A DNA stretch of 64,000 nucleotides from Halomonas sp. (GTDB lineage: Bacteria > Pseudomonadota > Gammaproteobacteria > Pseudomonadales > Halomonadaceae). Under the pieces are notes generated by a model. The model did not search any database. It was not told the DNA's origin and worked only from the letters and a program-made list of their open reading frames with translations. Positions 41,685-54,054 of this stretch are shown here, in pieces. Numbering within the stretch: position 1 is the first letter of the stretch; every line of letters starts with the position of its first letter. Location of the stretch: positions 124,001-188,000 of the forward strand of contig JAGYKP010000099.1 of the NCBI GenBank assembly GCA_018401555.1, written 5' to 3'. The position numbers and the translations under genes are program-made.

Positions 41685-42734
<1,050 letters not shown>

Positions 42735-42750
42735 CCCGGGGAGACGCGTC

Positions 42751-43695
42751 ATCAAGCCGCTGTTCTCGCATGGCCCGCTGCCTGTCTATCGCCTGCTGGT
42801 CTGCGCGATCGTCGCGGTCGGGCTGATGGTCGCCGACCTGCGGTTGACCCGCATGGAGGAGGTGCGCGCCCAGCTCTCCACGGTGGTGGCGCCCGTCCAG
42901 TGGGTGGTCAGCCTGCCCAGCAGCGTGCTGAGCTGGGCGACGCTGGCGCTATCCGACCAGCGCGCCCTGGTCGATGAGAACGGTCGACTGCGTGAGCAGA
43001 TCCTGACCCTCTCGCATCGGGTCCAGCGCATGGCGGATCTCACCGCCGAGAACGTGCGCCTGCGCGAGCTGCTCTCCGCCGCCCGCCAGCACGACATGCC
43101 CTTCATCACTGCCGAACTGCTCTCCCTGGACCCCGACCCCTTCGCCCACCAGATGGTGCTGGATCGCGGTCGCCGCGACGGGGTCCATGTGGGACAGCCG
43201 GTGATGGATGCCGCCGGCCTGGTAGGGCAGGTGACCTCGGTCTCGGCCTACTCCAGCCGGGTGCTGATGGTGGCCGATGCCAGCCATGCGCTGCCGGTAC
43301 GGGTCAATCGCAATGGCCTGCGCTTCATTCTCCAGGGCGGTGGGCGCTACGACCGCCTCAGCGTGCTGCATGTCCCCGATACCGCCGATATCCGTGTGGG
43401 CGACCTGCTGGTGACCTCGGGCCTGGCGCGACGCTTCCCCGGTTACCCGGTGGCCCGGGTCAGTGAGGTGGTGCACGACCCTGGCGAGCCGTTCGCCCGG
43501 GTAAGCGCTGCGCCGGTGGCCCAGCTGCAGCGCTCGCGCCACTTCCTGCTGCTCTTCCCGCCCAGCCAGCTGCGCTTCGATGATCTCGGGTGGGACGGCG
43601 ACATCGAGGCGATGGCCATCGAGGCAGCCCGGGCGGTGGTCGGCGACGCTGCACGGGCGCCCGCCCCCGAGGACGACGACGAGGAGGACCGCTGA
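42751..43695 (+). CDS. mreC: Rod shape-determining protein MreC, start codon unresolved
   Basis: Periplasmic scaffold linking MreB to PBP2. The single N-terminal membrane helix (PVYRLLVCAIVAVGLMVADL) is followed by a coiled coil (about residues 65-110) and two beta domains (VMDAAGLVGQVTSVSAYSSRVLM, SVLHVPDTADIRVGDLLVTSGL). The first in-frame ATG (42826) would cut the helix in half, so the gene must begin earlier. The frame is open from at least 42751 (IKPLFSHGPL), where the codon is ATC, with no ATG or GTG ahead before the mreB stop. A sequence error at the start codon or a rare start is likely. Stop overlaps mreD. Confidence 0.88.
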   Translation: MKPLFSHGPLPVYRLLVCAIVAVGLMVADLRLTRMEEVRAQLSTVVAPVQWVVSLPSSVLSWATLALSDQRALVDENGRLREQILTLSHRVQRMADLTAENVRLRELLSAARQHDMPFITAELLSLDPDPFAHQMVLDRGRRDGVHVGQPVMDAAGLVGQVTSVSAYSSRVLMVADASHALPVRVNRNGLRFILQGGGRYDRLSVLHVPDTADIRVGDLLVTSGLARRFPGYPVARVSEVVHDPGEPFARVSAAPVAQLQRSRHFLLLFPPSQLRFDDLGWDGDIEAMAIEAARAVVGDAARAPAPEDDDEEDR

Positions 43696-44188
43696 TGGCC
43701 GCTCCCTCCGCCGCCAACCTGGCCCTGCCCTGGATCTGGTGCTCCCTGTTGCTGGCGCTGTGCCTGCAGGTGATGCCGCTGGCCGAAGGCTGGCAGATCT
43801 GGCGGCCCGACTGGCTGGGACTGATGCTGGTCTACTGGTGCATGAAGACCCCCTATCGGGTGGGCGTCTTCCACGCCTTCGTGCTGGGCATCCTGCTCGA
43901 CCTGATCGAGGGGCGGTGCTCGGCCAGAACGCGCTGCTGCTGTCGCTGCTGGCCTTCCTGTGCGCCCTGGTCTATCCGCGCTTTCGTGCCTACTCGCTGG
44001 TCCAGCAGGCCCTGATGGTGCTGGTGCTGCTGGGCAGCGTGCAGCTCCTGGAACAGTGGTTGCGCACCCTGCTCGGCCCCTTCGCCATCCACCTCTCCTT
44101 CCTGACGCCGTCGCTGATCGGTGCGCTGCTCTGGCCCTGGTTCGCCACCCTCTTCAATGCCCTGGGGCGGCGCCTGGCCGGCGACTGA
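43695..44188 (+). CDS. mreD: Rod shape-determining membrane protein MreD, frameshifted
   Basis: Small inner-membrane protein of the elongasome, 164 residues after correction, mostly hydrophobic: [52 protein letters not shown] and [21 protein letters not shown]. One G is missing from a run near 43915 ([20 protein letters not shown] when restored). ATG overlaps the mreC stop (TGATG). Confidence 0.88.
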
Positions 44189-44201
44189 CCGGAGCCTGTC
44201 A

Positions 44202-44801
44202 ATGTCCGCTACCCCATCTCCCGTGCTCTGCCTGGCCTCCGCCTCGCCGCGGCGTCGCGAACTGCTGGCCTCCATCGGCGTGCCGTTGACGGCTTGTCCG
44301 GTGGATATCGACGAGACCCCGATCCCCGGCGAGTCCGCCGAGGCGTATGTGACGCGCCTGGCCCGGGAGAAGGCGCTGGCCGGTGCGCGCCTCTCCTCGC
44401 TGCCGACCCTGGGCTCCGATACCGCCGTCGTCCTGCGATGGCGAGATCCTCGGCAAGCCCGAGGGGCCGGCGCATGCCGCCGCCATGCTGCGCTCGCTCG
44501 CCGGGCGCGAGCACACGGGTGCTCACCGCGGTGGCGGTCACCGGCCCCGCCGGCCTGCTCGACGGCCTGCGTGGCCACCACGGTGGCGATGCGCGAGATC
44601 TCTGATGCACGAGATCGCCGCCTACTGGGCCAGCGGCGAGCCTGCCGACAAGGCGGGGGGCTATGCCATCCAGGGACGGGCGGCGGTGTTCGTCGAGCGC
44701 ATCTCCGGCAGCCACTCGGCGGTGGTGGGGCTGCCGCTGTTCGAGACCGCCGCGCTGTTCGCCGCCAGGGGGTGGCGCTGTGGGATGGCGCCCTCGGCTG
44801 A
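44202..44801 (+). CDS. maf: Maf-like nucleotide pyrophosphatase, several frameshifts
   Basis: Hydrolyses non-canonical or specific NTPs (dTTP/UTP type), thought to limit cell division or misincorporation. [18 protein letters not shown] (about 9-26) is the family phosphate loop. Then [47 protein letters not shown] and [13 protein letters not shown] occur in three different frames, needing at least four single-base corrections (about 44430, 44515, 44600 and 44765). The corrected stop is TGA 44799-44801, about 199 residues. Placement between mreD and rng is the usual gammaproteobacterial order. Confidence 0.83.
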   Translation: MSATPSPVLCLASASPRRRELLASIGVPLTACPVDIDETPIPGESAEAYVTRLAREKALAGARLSSLPTLGSDTAVVLRWRDPRQARGAGACRRHAALARRARAHGCSPRWRSPAPPACSTACVATTVAMREISDARDRRLLGQRRACRQGGGLCHPGTGGGVRRAHLRQPLGGGGAAAVRDRRAVRRQGVALWDGALG

Positions 44802-44881
44802 GGCCGCGCCCCATCTCTCCGCCTTGGGGCCGGGTCTCTATGTCATAATGGCCGCAAAGCAATCTGGACAAGGATTTCCGC

Positions 44882-46345
44882 ATGAGCGGCGAAGTACTGA
44901 TCAACCTGACGCCGATGGAGACCCGCGTCGCCGTGGTGGAAAACGGCGTGCTGCAGGAGGCCTTCATCGAGCGCAGCCGGCGCCGCGGCATCGTCGGCAA
45001 TATCTACAAGGGCCGGGTGGTGAGGGTACTGCCCGGCATGCAGGCGGCGTTCGTCGACATCGGCCTCGACCGTGCCGCCTTCATCCATGCCCACGAGGTG
45101 ATGCCCCCCGGCACCCCGGCCGAGGAGCAGCTCTCCATAGGCCACCTGCTCCACGAGGGCCAGGCGCTGGTAGTGCAGGTGACCAAGGACCCCATCGGCT
45201 CCAAGGGCGCGCGCCTCACGACCCACCTGTCGGTGCCGTCGCGCTACCTGGTCTACATGCCCGATGCGCCCCACCACGGCGTCTCCCAGCGTATCGAGGA
45301 CGAGCGTGAGCGCGAGCGCCTGCGCGGCCTGATCGAGGAGGCCCAGGCCCAGCAGAGCCTGGAGGTGACCGGCGGCTTCATCGTGCGTACCGCCGCCGAG
45401 GGGGTGGGGGTCCAGGAGTTGGCCGCCGACATGCACTTCCTGCTGCGGCTGTGTCGCAAGGTCAGCGAGCGCAAGGTGACCTCCTCGGCCCCCAGCGTGA
45501 TCTACGACGACCTGCCGCTGTTCATGCGCATCCTGCGCGACGTGATGCGCGACGATATCGAGAAGGTGCGCATCGACTCCCGGGAGAACTACGTCAAGCT
45601 GATCGAGTTCGCCGAGGAGTTCATGCCCGATGCCGTGGAGCGCATCGAGCACTACGCCGGCGAGCGGCCGATCTTCGATCTCTACAGCGTCGAGGACGAG
45701 ATCCACAAGGCGCTGGGCCGCAAGGTGCAGCTCAAGTCCGGCGGCTACCTGGTGATCGACCCCACCGAGGCGATGACCACCATCGACGTCAATACCGGCG
45801 GCTATGTGGGGCACCGCAACCTCGAGGAGACCATCTTCAAGACCAACCTCGAGGCCGCCACCGCCATCGCTCGCCAGCTGCGGCTGCGCAATCTCGGCGG
45901 CATCATCATCATCGACTTCATCGACATGGAGGATACCGAGCACCAGCGCCAGGTGTTGCGCATGCTCGAGAAGTCGCTGGAGCGCGACCACGCCAAGACC
46001 AAGTGCACCGGGGTCACCGAGCTGGGCCTGGTGCAGCTGACCCGCAAGCGTACCCGCGAGAGCCTCGAGCAGACGCTCTGCGAGGCGTGCCCGACCTGCA
46101 GCGGGCGCGGCACCCTCAAGACCCCCGAGACGGTCTGCTACGAGATCTTCCGCGAGATCCTGCGCGAGGAGCGTGCCTACAGCGCCGAGACCTACATGGT
46201 GCTGGCCTCCCAGGCGGTGGTGGATCGCCTGCTCGACGAGGAGTCGGCGGCGGTGGCCGACCTGGAGGAGTTCATCGGCAAACCGATCCGCTTCCAGGTG
46301 GAGACCCACTACTCCCAGGAGCAGTACGACATCGTGCTGATGTGA
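44882..46345 (+). CDS. rng: Ribonuclease G
   Basis: Endoribonuclease that trims the 5' end of 16S rRNA and decays mRNA. It has 487 residues, intact. S1-like RNA-binding part at about 40-120 ([21 protein letters not shown]), DNase-I-like catalytic part with metal residues in [12 protein letters not shown] and [10 protein letters not shown], and the zinc link [11 protein letters not shown]. It lacks the long C-terminal scaffold of RNase E, so G is the right member. AAGGATTT precedes the ATG; CATAAT upstream may be a -10. Confidence 0.96.
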   Translation: MSGEVLINLTPMETRVAVVENGVLQEAFIERSRRRGIVGNIYKGRVVRVLPGMQAAFVDIGLDRAAFIHAHEVMPPGTPAEEQLSIGHLLHEGQALVVQVTKDPIGSKGARLTTHLSVPSRYLVYMPDAPHHGVSQRIEDERERERLRGLIEEAQAQQSLEVTGGFIVRTAAEGVGVQELAADMHFLLRLCRKVSERKVTSSAPSVIYDDLPLFMRILRDVMRDDIEKVRIDSRENYVKLIEFAEEFMPDAVERIEHYAGERPIFDLYSVEDEIHKALGRKVQLKSGGYLVIDPTEAMTTIDVNTGGYVGHRNLEETIFKTNLEAATAIARQLRLRNLGGIIIIDFIDMEDTEHQRQVLRMLEKSLERDHAKTKCTGVTELGLVQLTRKRTRESLEQTLCEACPTCSGRGTLKTPETVCYEIFREILREERAYSAETYMVLASQAVVDRLLDEESAAVADLEEFIGKPIRFQVETHYSQEQYDIVLM

Positions 46346-46349
46346 GCCC

Positions 46350-49300
46350 ATGGCCATGACCCGCCCGGTGATTCGCTGGACCCTGACCCTGCTGGCACTG
46401 GTGCTGGCGGCGGTGGCGCTGCTGGTGCTGATGGCGCGCCTGGCGCTGGGCCTGGCCGATGGCCTGGTGCCGCGGCTGGAGGCGCTGCTCTCGGCGCGCT
46501 TCGCGGCGGAGGTGCGGATCTCCTCCCTGGAGGGCGGCCTGGCGTACCTCGATCCGCATCTCAGCCTGGATGGCCTGAGCCTGCGCACCCGCGAGGGCGA
46601 CAGGCCGCTGCTGGAGGTGCAGTCGGGCCACCTGCGCCTGGACAGCTGGCAGAGCCTGCGTGAGGGGCTGCCGGTGGTGGAGGATGCGCGCCTCGAGGGC
46701 GTGACGCTGCACCTCTACCAGACCCCCGACGGGGGCTGGCACTGGCCCGACCCCGCCGAGCTGCCGCCCGAACTGCAGCCCGAGGGCGAGCTCGACCTGG
46801 AACGCATCGACTTCTGGGTCGGCGTGCTGCTGCGCCAGCGCGCCTGGGCTGAGCGGGTGAGCGTGGTGCTGCATGGCCGTGAACGGCGGGTCGCCTTCGA
46901 GGCGCCGCGACTGCTGATGACCGGCGATGACCGACGCGCCCACCTCGAGGGTGAGCTGCGCCTGGTGGGCGATCCGGATGTCGCCATGCAGGTGGCGCTG
47001 GAGGTGCTGCCGGGCCAGGCCGGGTTCCGCGACTTCGGCGCCGCCCTGCAGGCCGAGTTGCGCCTCGACAGCCTGGTGGAGCTGGCCGCGGTGCTGGGAA
47101 CAGCCAGCCACTGCGCCTCGACGAGGCGCGCGGCGAGGCGAGCCTGTGGGGGCGCTGGCAAGGCGGCAGCCTGGCCGACGCCCGCCTGGCCCTGAACATC
47201 GACCGTCTGGCCGTCAGCCACCGGGACACGGCGGGAGAGCGCCATGACCTGGAACTCGACAGCGTGATCGGCCGCGGCCAGTGGTTGAAGGGGGAGAGCG
47301 GCTGGCAGGCGTGGTTCCAGGGTGACGCCGAGAGTCCCGATGCCGGCGAACTCGATGTGCCGGCGCCGCGCTGGGGCCGGCGCTGCCGTATCGCTGGCAC
47401 CTCAGCGGCGACGCCGACGGCTGGTGGCTCAACACCAGTGCCTTCGACCTGGGCTCGCTGGCCGCCTGGCGCGATCGGGTGCCATTGCCCGAGGCCCTGG
47501 CCCGGGTGGTGGACAGCCTCGACCCGCGCGGGCGCGTGATGGGCTTCGGCCTGGGCTTTCGAGAGGGAGAGTGGCAGGCGCGAGCCGGCCTGCGCGGGGT
47601 GGAGGTCTCGCCCTGGCAACAGGCGCCGGGCGGCGGCCCCCTCGACATGTGGGTGGAGGCCCATGGGGGTAACGGGCTGGTGCGCTTCGTCGGCGACGAC
47701 GCGGCCACGCTGCACTTTCCCGAGGTCTTCGCCGGCCCCATGGCACTCGAGCACGCCTCGGGCGAGGTGCACTGGGCCTATGATGGCCCGCGCAGCATGG
47801 TCAGCGGCCGCGACCTGCGGGTGGGCTGGAACGGCGCCGAGGTCAGCGGCGGCTTCGGCCTCTCCGCCGGCCGTGGTGCCCGGGGCGGCTTCGGCCTGAC
47901 CCTGGCCCTCGAGGATGTCGATGCCGTGGAGACACCCGCTTGTCGAGTGGCTGCCGGTGGGCATCCTCGGTGATGAACTGCGCGACTGGCTGGCCGACGG
48001 CGTGCCGGGGCGGGTGCCCGAGGGTTCGCTGCGCCTGCTGCTGCCGCTCTCCGGGGGCAGTGACGAGCGCGTCGCGGCGAGCTTCGGCCTCGACCTCGCC
48101 ATTCGTGACGGTCGCCTGCTCATCGCCCCGGGCTGGCCGATGCTCGAGGGCATAGAGGGGCGGTTGCGCCTCGACGACGGCGTGCTCGACGCCGAGGTGA
48201 CCCACGCCGAGAGCCTCCGGCGTGGAGGCGCACGACGGCCGGGTGCGCCTGGCCGACGAGCGCCTCGAAGTGGAGGGCCAGCTGGCCGCTGAGGGCGGGC
48301 CGCGTGCTCGCGTCGCTCCGCCGGCTGGCGTGCCGGTGGAGGGCATGCAGGCCCTGGATGCCTGGCAGGCCGAGGGGCGTGCCGATGGCGAGCTGCGCCT
48401 GGGGTTGACCCTGGGGGAGCCGGAGACGCTGGATCTCGCCGTCGAGACCCAGGCCAGCTTCCCGCTTCTCGAGTATCGCCCCCTGGGGCTCACTTTCCGC
48501 GACCTGTCGGGGCCACTCGCCTGGCGTCAGCAGGGCGACGAGGGCGGGCTCTCGGGGCAGGTCGAGGGCAGGCTGCTGGGCGGCCCGCTGCGCGCCGATA
48601 TCGACACCCTGAACGGTGGGCTCGAGCTTGCCGGCACGGCCACGCCGGATGCCCTGCTCGAGCTGGGCGGCGCCGCCGCACCCGGCGAGCGGCTGTCGGG
48701 CCGCTTCGACTGGCGCGGCCTGGCTGGGCGTCGGCGACGACGTTTCCTTGCGCCTGGAGAGCACGCTCCGGGGGCTGGCCGCCGACCTGCCGGCACCGCT
48801 GGGCAAGTCGGCGGGGAAGACTACGCCCGCTGCGGCTCGACATGAACCTGACCGAGGGGCGCCTGGAGGGGCGCCTGGGTGAGGTGCTGGCGCTGCGCTG
48901 GCGGGCCCTGCCCGAGTGGCGAGACTGGCCAGGGGCAGGTGTGGCTGGGCCGCCAGGCCTCCGGCAGCTGGCCCACGGGGGCGGGCTGGTGGGTCGACGC
49001 CTACCTGCCGAGGCTGTCGCCCACCGCATGGGGTGAGGCGCTCTCCGGGGCTGTTGGGAGCCGACCCGGGAGCAGCAGGCGGCGCCCTGAACCTGCGCGA
49101 GGTGCGCCTGGCGAGTGACTGCCTGAGCACGACGACCGCTGTCTCGGCTCCTTCTATACCACGGCACGCCCCCAGTCCGGGTGGCGGCTGGCGCCTGGCG
49201 CTGGATGGCAGCCTGCTGGAGGGGGCAGCTCGACTATCGCCCCCAGCTCGCCGAACCGCTGGACATCGGCCTGGCGCGTCTCTCCCCTGGATGCGCTGAT

Positions 49301-50199
49301 GCCGGGCAGCCGCGAGGTAGGCTCGCTGTTCGAGGAGATCGCCACCCCGCCGGCGCCCGAGCCGCTACACCCGACTGGGTGGCCGAGTTGCCCGACGGGC
49401 GCCTGCGTGTCGCCGATATCGAGCGCGCCGGCCAGCGCCTGGGGCCCGCTGAACGCGCGCTGGCGGGCCACCCCCGAGCGACTCAGTATCGCGCCCCTGG
49501 GGCTCACCCTGGGCGAGATCAGTGCCCGCGGCGAACTGGTCTGGGAGGCGGCCGGCTCCGCGGCCAGCCTGACCCGGGCTCGGCTCGACCTGGATGGGCG
49601 CGACCTGGGCACGGCACTGGAGCGTCTGGGGCAGGGCGGCGGTGATCCGCAGCAACGAGACCCGGGTCAAGAGCCAGCTGGCCTGGCCGGGGCGCCCCTG
49701 GCAGTTTGCCCTGGAGCGTTCCCGGGGCAGCGTCGAGGCACAGCTGCGTGACGGGCGTTTCGTCAACCTGGAGTCCACCCCGGCACGCCTGGTAGGGCTG
49801 CTCAACCTCGACAACCTGGTGCGTCGGCTGCGCCTGGACTTCTCCGACGTGACCGGACAGGGAACCGCCTTCGATCGTGTCACTGGCGCGGCGACCCTGT
49901 ATGGTGGCAGTCTCGAGACGCGGGGGCCGGTCGAGGTCGTGGGCCCCGCCACCCGCTTCTCCCTGGATGGCAGCGTCGAGCTGGCGCGGCGGGAACTCGA
50001 CATGCGGCTGGGGGTCACGGTACCCGTCAGCCGCAACCTGCCGCTGGCGGCGGTCATCGCCGGCGCCCCGATGGTCGGCGGCGCCCTGTTTATCGCCGAC
50101 CGCCTGTTCGGTGATGCCATCGACAGCGTGACCCGAATTCATTATCGCGTGCTCGGTCCCTGGACCGCGCCGCAGATCTCAGTGGAAAGCGCCGAATGA
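46350..50199 (+). CDS. yhdP: YhdP-family AsmA-like lipid-transport protein, heavily frameshifted
   Basis: Large inner-membrane-anchored protein whose repeated beta groove spans the periplasm and helps to carry phospholipids to the outer membrane. One N-terminal helix (LTLLALVLAAVALLVLMARL, about 13-32) precedes the AsmA/DUF3971 body. About 1280 residues, as in E. coli. At least ten frame changes lie between about 47100 and 49640 (for example near 47380, 47930, 48215, 48722, 48828, 48925 and 49050). The C-terminal quarter (LVGLLNLDNLVRRLRLDFSD, FSLDGSVELARRELDMRLGV) is clean and ends in a TGA overlapping tldD. Position rng-yhdP-tldD supports the call. Confidence 0.85.
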
Positions 50200-51700
50200 C
50201 CCAAGCGAGACACGCACTGCTAGACGAAGCCGCCGGTATCCTGCTGGCTCCCGGTGGCCTCTCCCTGGACGACCTGGATGCCGGCCTCGGCCACGCCCTG
50301 GGCCCGGGTATCGACTATGCCGATCTCTACTTCCAGCGCAGCTGGCACGAGGGCTGGGTGCTGGAGGACGGTGAGGTCAAGGAGGCCAGCTACAATATCG
50401 ACGGCGGGGTGGGCGTGCGCTCCCTGGCCGGCGAGAAGACCGGCTTCGCCTACTCCAACCAGATCACCGCCGACGCCCTGGGCGAGACCGGGCGCACCGC
50501 CGCGGGCATCGTGCGCAGCGGCAAGCGCCTGACCCAGGGCGTTCCGGTCGCCGTCGCGCCCACGGCGCGCTATGCCGGGGTCGACCCGCTCTCCGGCCTC
50601 ACTGCCGAGGAGAAGGTCGCCATGCTCAAGGAGGCGGATCCGGGTGGCCCGGGCCGCCGATCCCTCCGATCAGCCAGGTCAGTGCCTCGCTCTCCGGGGT
50701 CCATGAGGTGGTGCTGGTGCGCGCCAGCGACGGCACCCTGGCGGCCGATATCCGCCCCCTGGTGCGCTTCAACGTCAGCGTGATCGCCGTGCGCAACGGC
50801 CGTCGCGAGCGCGGCAGCGCCGGTGGTGGTGGCCGTTATCCCATGTCGCGCCTGCGCGACGAGGGCGTGGCCGAGCGCTATGCGAAGGAGGCGGTACGCC
50901 AGGCGCTGGTCAACCTGGAGGCGGTCGACGCCCCGGCCGGCCAGCTGCCGGTGGTGCTGGCCCCGGGCTGGCCCGGCATCCTGCTCCATGAGGCGGTGGG
51001 CCACGGCCTGGAGGGCGACTTCAACCGCAAGGGCAGCTCGGCCTTCGCGGGGCGCATGGGGCAGCGCGTCGCAGCCCCGGGCGTGACCGTGGTGGACGAT
51101 GCCACCCTGGCCGACCGCCGCGGCTCGATGAGTCGTCGACGATGAAGGCACTGCCGGTCAGCGCACCCCGCTGATCGAGGATGGCATCCTCACCGGCTAC
51201 ATGCAGGACAAGCTCAATGCCCGGCTGATGGGCATGGCGCCCACCGGCAACGCCCGCCGCGAGTCCTTCGCCCACCTGCCCATGCCGCGCACGACCAACA
51301 CGTCATGCTGCGCCAGGCGGCGTGATTCGACCTGGCGGACACCTGAAGAGCGTCGGAGCGTGGCCTCTATGCGGTGAGCTTCGGCGGCGGCCAGGTGGAC
51401 ATCACCTCCGGCAAGTTCGTGTTCTCTGGCAAGGAAGCAGGCTCACCTGATCGAGGTGGACGGTTTCGGATCACCGCCCCGGTGAAGGGCGCGACGCTGA
51501 TCGGCAACGGCCCCGAGGCGATGGGGCGGGTGTCGATGATCGGCCATGACATGGAGCTGGACAGCGGCATCGGCGTCTGCGGCAAGGAGGGCCAGGGCGT
51601 GCCGGTGGGCGTCGGCCAGCTTCGGCGCTGAAGCGCGCTCGACGAGCTGACCGTGGGCGGCACTGCCAGTCTGATCGAGCAGGCGCCGGGGGCAAGCTGA
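50196..51700 (+). CDS. tldD: Metalloprotease TldD, several frameshifts
   Basis: Catalytic subunit of the TldD/TldE peptidase that processes small peptides. The zinc site [18 protein letters not shown] (HExxxH) is intact. Starting ATG overlaps the yhdP stop. The N-terminus ([34 protein letters not shown]) is clean. Frame changes occur near 50640, 51130 and 51300, then at several places to 51625; the tail [26 protein letters not shown] and [13 protein letters not shown] restores the family ending, with TGA at 51698-51700. About 500 residues. PmbA, its partner, is encoded 735 bases further on. Confidence 0.87.
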
Positions 51701-51724
51701 AGAGGCCGATTCCATGGCCTGGAA

Positions 51725-52323
51725 TCATTGGCAATACAGGCCCAGCGCCTCCTCCAAGCTTGCCGGCTCAGCAAACGGTGACTCCCCAGCCGCGGTGTCG
51801 CGGATCAAGCCGGAAGAGCTCGCGGGCGCTCGGCGGGGCCTTGCCCGGTCACGCTCGCGGCTGGGCGCTGCGGATCAGCTGGCGCAGGAGGCCTGGCGGT
51901 CGAGCGTCAGGTAACCTCGGCCACGAAGGCCTCCACTGCGGCGTCGCCCTCGTCGACGAGGCGGTCTCGCCACTTCTCGAGGCGATGGAAGGCGTGGTCG
52001 CGGCGCAGCGTCTCCTGCTCGATCTCGTCGTGGACGGCCCGGATCGCCTCGAGGTCCTCGCGGCGCATCAGCTTGCCGATGTACTGCATATGCCGGCGTC
52101 GCCCCTCGTGGGAGCGGATGCGCGTGGTCTCTTCCACCGCGGCGAGCATGTCGTCGGAGAGCGGAAAGCGCGCCCGCTCGCCGGGTGTCATGGCGATGAT
52201 CTGTTCGCCCAGCGTCTGCAGCGCCTGCATCTCGCGCTTGAGCTGGGACTTGCTGGGACGTTCATCGTTGTCCGGCTGCTGAAGGATCTGGTCGAGCAGC
52301 TCGCGGGGAGATTCCTGGGACAT
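51725..52323 (-). CDS. darP: Ribosome-associated DarP (YjgA, DUF615), frameshifted C-terminus
   Basis: Small protein that helps late 50S subunit assembly. The N-terminal 138 residues are clean (RPSKSQLKREMQALQTLGEQI, RREDLEAIRAVHDEIEQE). The open frame then stops early at 51907. Reading on across about three single-base errors recovers LRQLIRSAQ, GKAPPSARELFRLIRDTAAG and an end at LGLYCQ with TGA at 51725-51727, about 199 residues, near the family length. This explains the 200 bases between tldD and the shortened frame. It is convergent with tldD and lies between tldD and pmbA, a usual gammaproteobacterial position. Confidence 0.85.
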
Positions 52324-52435
52324 GCCGCTTCCATCGGTTGGGGGCTGGGTGTCCCGACAGTATACCAGCCCGCTTCACCGGGCTGAGAATGAACATCACA
52401 GGCGCGGCCTCCGGGTCCGCCGAAGGAGGATAGAG

Positions 52436-53782
52436 ATGACTCAGGCTTTCGATGCCGCCGCCCAGCAGATCCAGCTGGAGAGCCGTTCCCGACAGGCAGT
52501 GGAGCTGGCCCGCAAGCTCGGCGCCGACGCCTGCGAGGTGGGCGCCAGCGTCGACCAGGGCGTCGGCGTCAGCGTTCGCGAAGGGGAGGTGGAGACCGTC
52601 GAGCTCTCCCGGGACCAGGGCATCGCGGTGACCGTCTATCTCGGGCAGCGCAAGGGCAGCGCCTCCTCCACCGATGCCGGAGAGGCCTCCATCCGCGCCG
52701 TGGTCGAGAAGGCCATCGCCATCGCCCGCCTACACCGGGCGAGGGACCTGGCCGCCGGCCTCGCCGACGCCGAGCTGATGGCCACCCATCTGCCCGATCT
52801 CGATGTGCATCACCCCTGGGTGCTTACCACCGAGGAGGCGATCGACCTGGCGCTGGCCTGCGAGGCCGCCGGTCGCGGCAAGGCGGGGATCAAGAGCTCC
52901 GACGGGGCCTCGCTCTCCAGCGGTGAGGGAGTGCGGGTCTATGCCAACAGTCATGGTTTCCTGGGCAGCCAATGCGGCGGCCGCCACTCGCTCTCCTGCA
53001 TGCTGATCGCCGAGGACGCCGCCGGCATGCAGCGCGACTACGACTTCACCAGCGCCCGGAACCCCCGCGACCTGCTGGCCCCCGAGCGCGTCGGCGAGAG
53101 CGCCGCCGAGCACACCCTGCGGCGCCTCGGGCGCGCAGCGGCCGGCTACCGGGCAGCATGCCGGTACTCTTCGACCCCAACCTGGCCGCGGGCCTGGTCG
53201 GCTCGCTGATGGGCGCCATCGCCGGCGGTGCGCCGTTCCGGTCAGTCCTCCTTCCTCTGCGACCGCCTCGGCGATGCGCTCTTCCCCGAGTGGTTCAGCC
53301 TGCAGGAGAAGCCCATGGAGATCGGCGCCATGGCCAGCTCGCCGTTCGACAACGACGGCGTGCAGACCCGCGACAATGTCTTTGTCGAGAACGGGCGCCT
53401 GGCCAGCTATATGCTCTCTGCCTACAGTGCGCGCCGCCTCGGCATGCAGACCACCGCCAACGCCGGCGGAGCCCGCAACCTGCGCATCGCGGCACCGCTG
53501 GCCTCACGCGACGAGCTGCTCGCCCGCATGGGGCGCGGCGTGCTGGTCACCGAGCTGATGGGGCAGGGCGTCAATGCTGTCACCGGCGACTACTCGCGCG
53601 GCGCAGCAGGCTTCTGGGTGGAGAACGGCAAGATCCAGTACCCGGTGGAGGAGTTCACCATCGCCGGTAACCTGGAGGCGATGTTCCGCGGACTGGCCGG
53701 CGTGGGCAGCGATATCGACACCCGCGGAAGTATCCATACCGGCAGCTGGCTGATCGACGAGATGACCGTGGCCGGCGGCTAG
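52436..53782 (+). CDS. pmbA: Metalloprotease PmbA/TldE, frameshifted
   Basis: Non-catalytic partner of TldD, about 448 residues. N-terminal half (ACEVGASVDQGVGVSVREGEVE, VYLGQRKGSASSTD) and C-terminal half (QTRDNVFVENGRLASYMLSAYS, DYSRGAAGFWVENGKIQYPVEE) are clear. Frame changes near 53140 (GSMPVLFDPNLAAGLVGSLM) and 53238 (SFLCDRLGDALFPEW) separate them. GAAGGAGG lies 7 bases before ATG. Its stop overlaps the stop of the convergent npr. Confidence 0.88.
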
Positions 53783-54054
53783 TCATCCTCGTCGAAGCGG
53801 GCCTCGAACAGCGCCTGCACGGCGTCGAGGGCCGCCTCGGCGTCCTCCCCCTCGGCGCTGACGGTGAGTTCGGTGCCGCAGGGGGCGGCGAGCATCAGCA
53901 GCGACATGATGTTGTCTGCCGCGCCCTGCATGGCGCCATTGGCCACGCGGATGCGAGCGTCGAAGGGCTGGCAGCACTGCACCAGCTTGGTGGCGGCGCG
54001 GGCGTGGAGCCCACGCTTGTTGGTCAGGGTCAGCTTGCGTTGCGGCACGCTCAA
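53779..54054 (-). CDS. npr: Nitrogen-PTS phosphocarrier NPr (HPr family), non-ATG start
   Basis: Small phosphocarrier passing phosphate from PtsP to PtsN. It has 91 residues. Active histidine is in [15 protein letters not shown]; the regulatory-site region reads [11 protein letters not shown] and the tail ends FDEDD, close to E. coli NPr. No ATG is available: the frame opens at TTG 54054, which overlaps the rapZ stop, or at GTG 54048, which has AAGGA eight bases upstream and may be the true start. Final gene of the rpoN-hpf-ptsN-rapZ-npr block. Confidence 0.88.
   Translation of the reverse strand: MSVPQRKLTLTNKRGLHARAATKLVQCCQPFDARIRVANGAMQGAADNIMSLLMLAAPCGTELTVSAEGEDAEAALDAVQALFEARFDEDD

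Noticed and set aside
51714..51914. 66-residue plus-strand open frame between tldD and darP
   Set aside because: The minus strand there codes for the frameshifted end of DarP, which explains the sequence.
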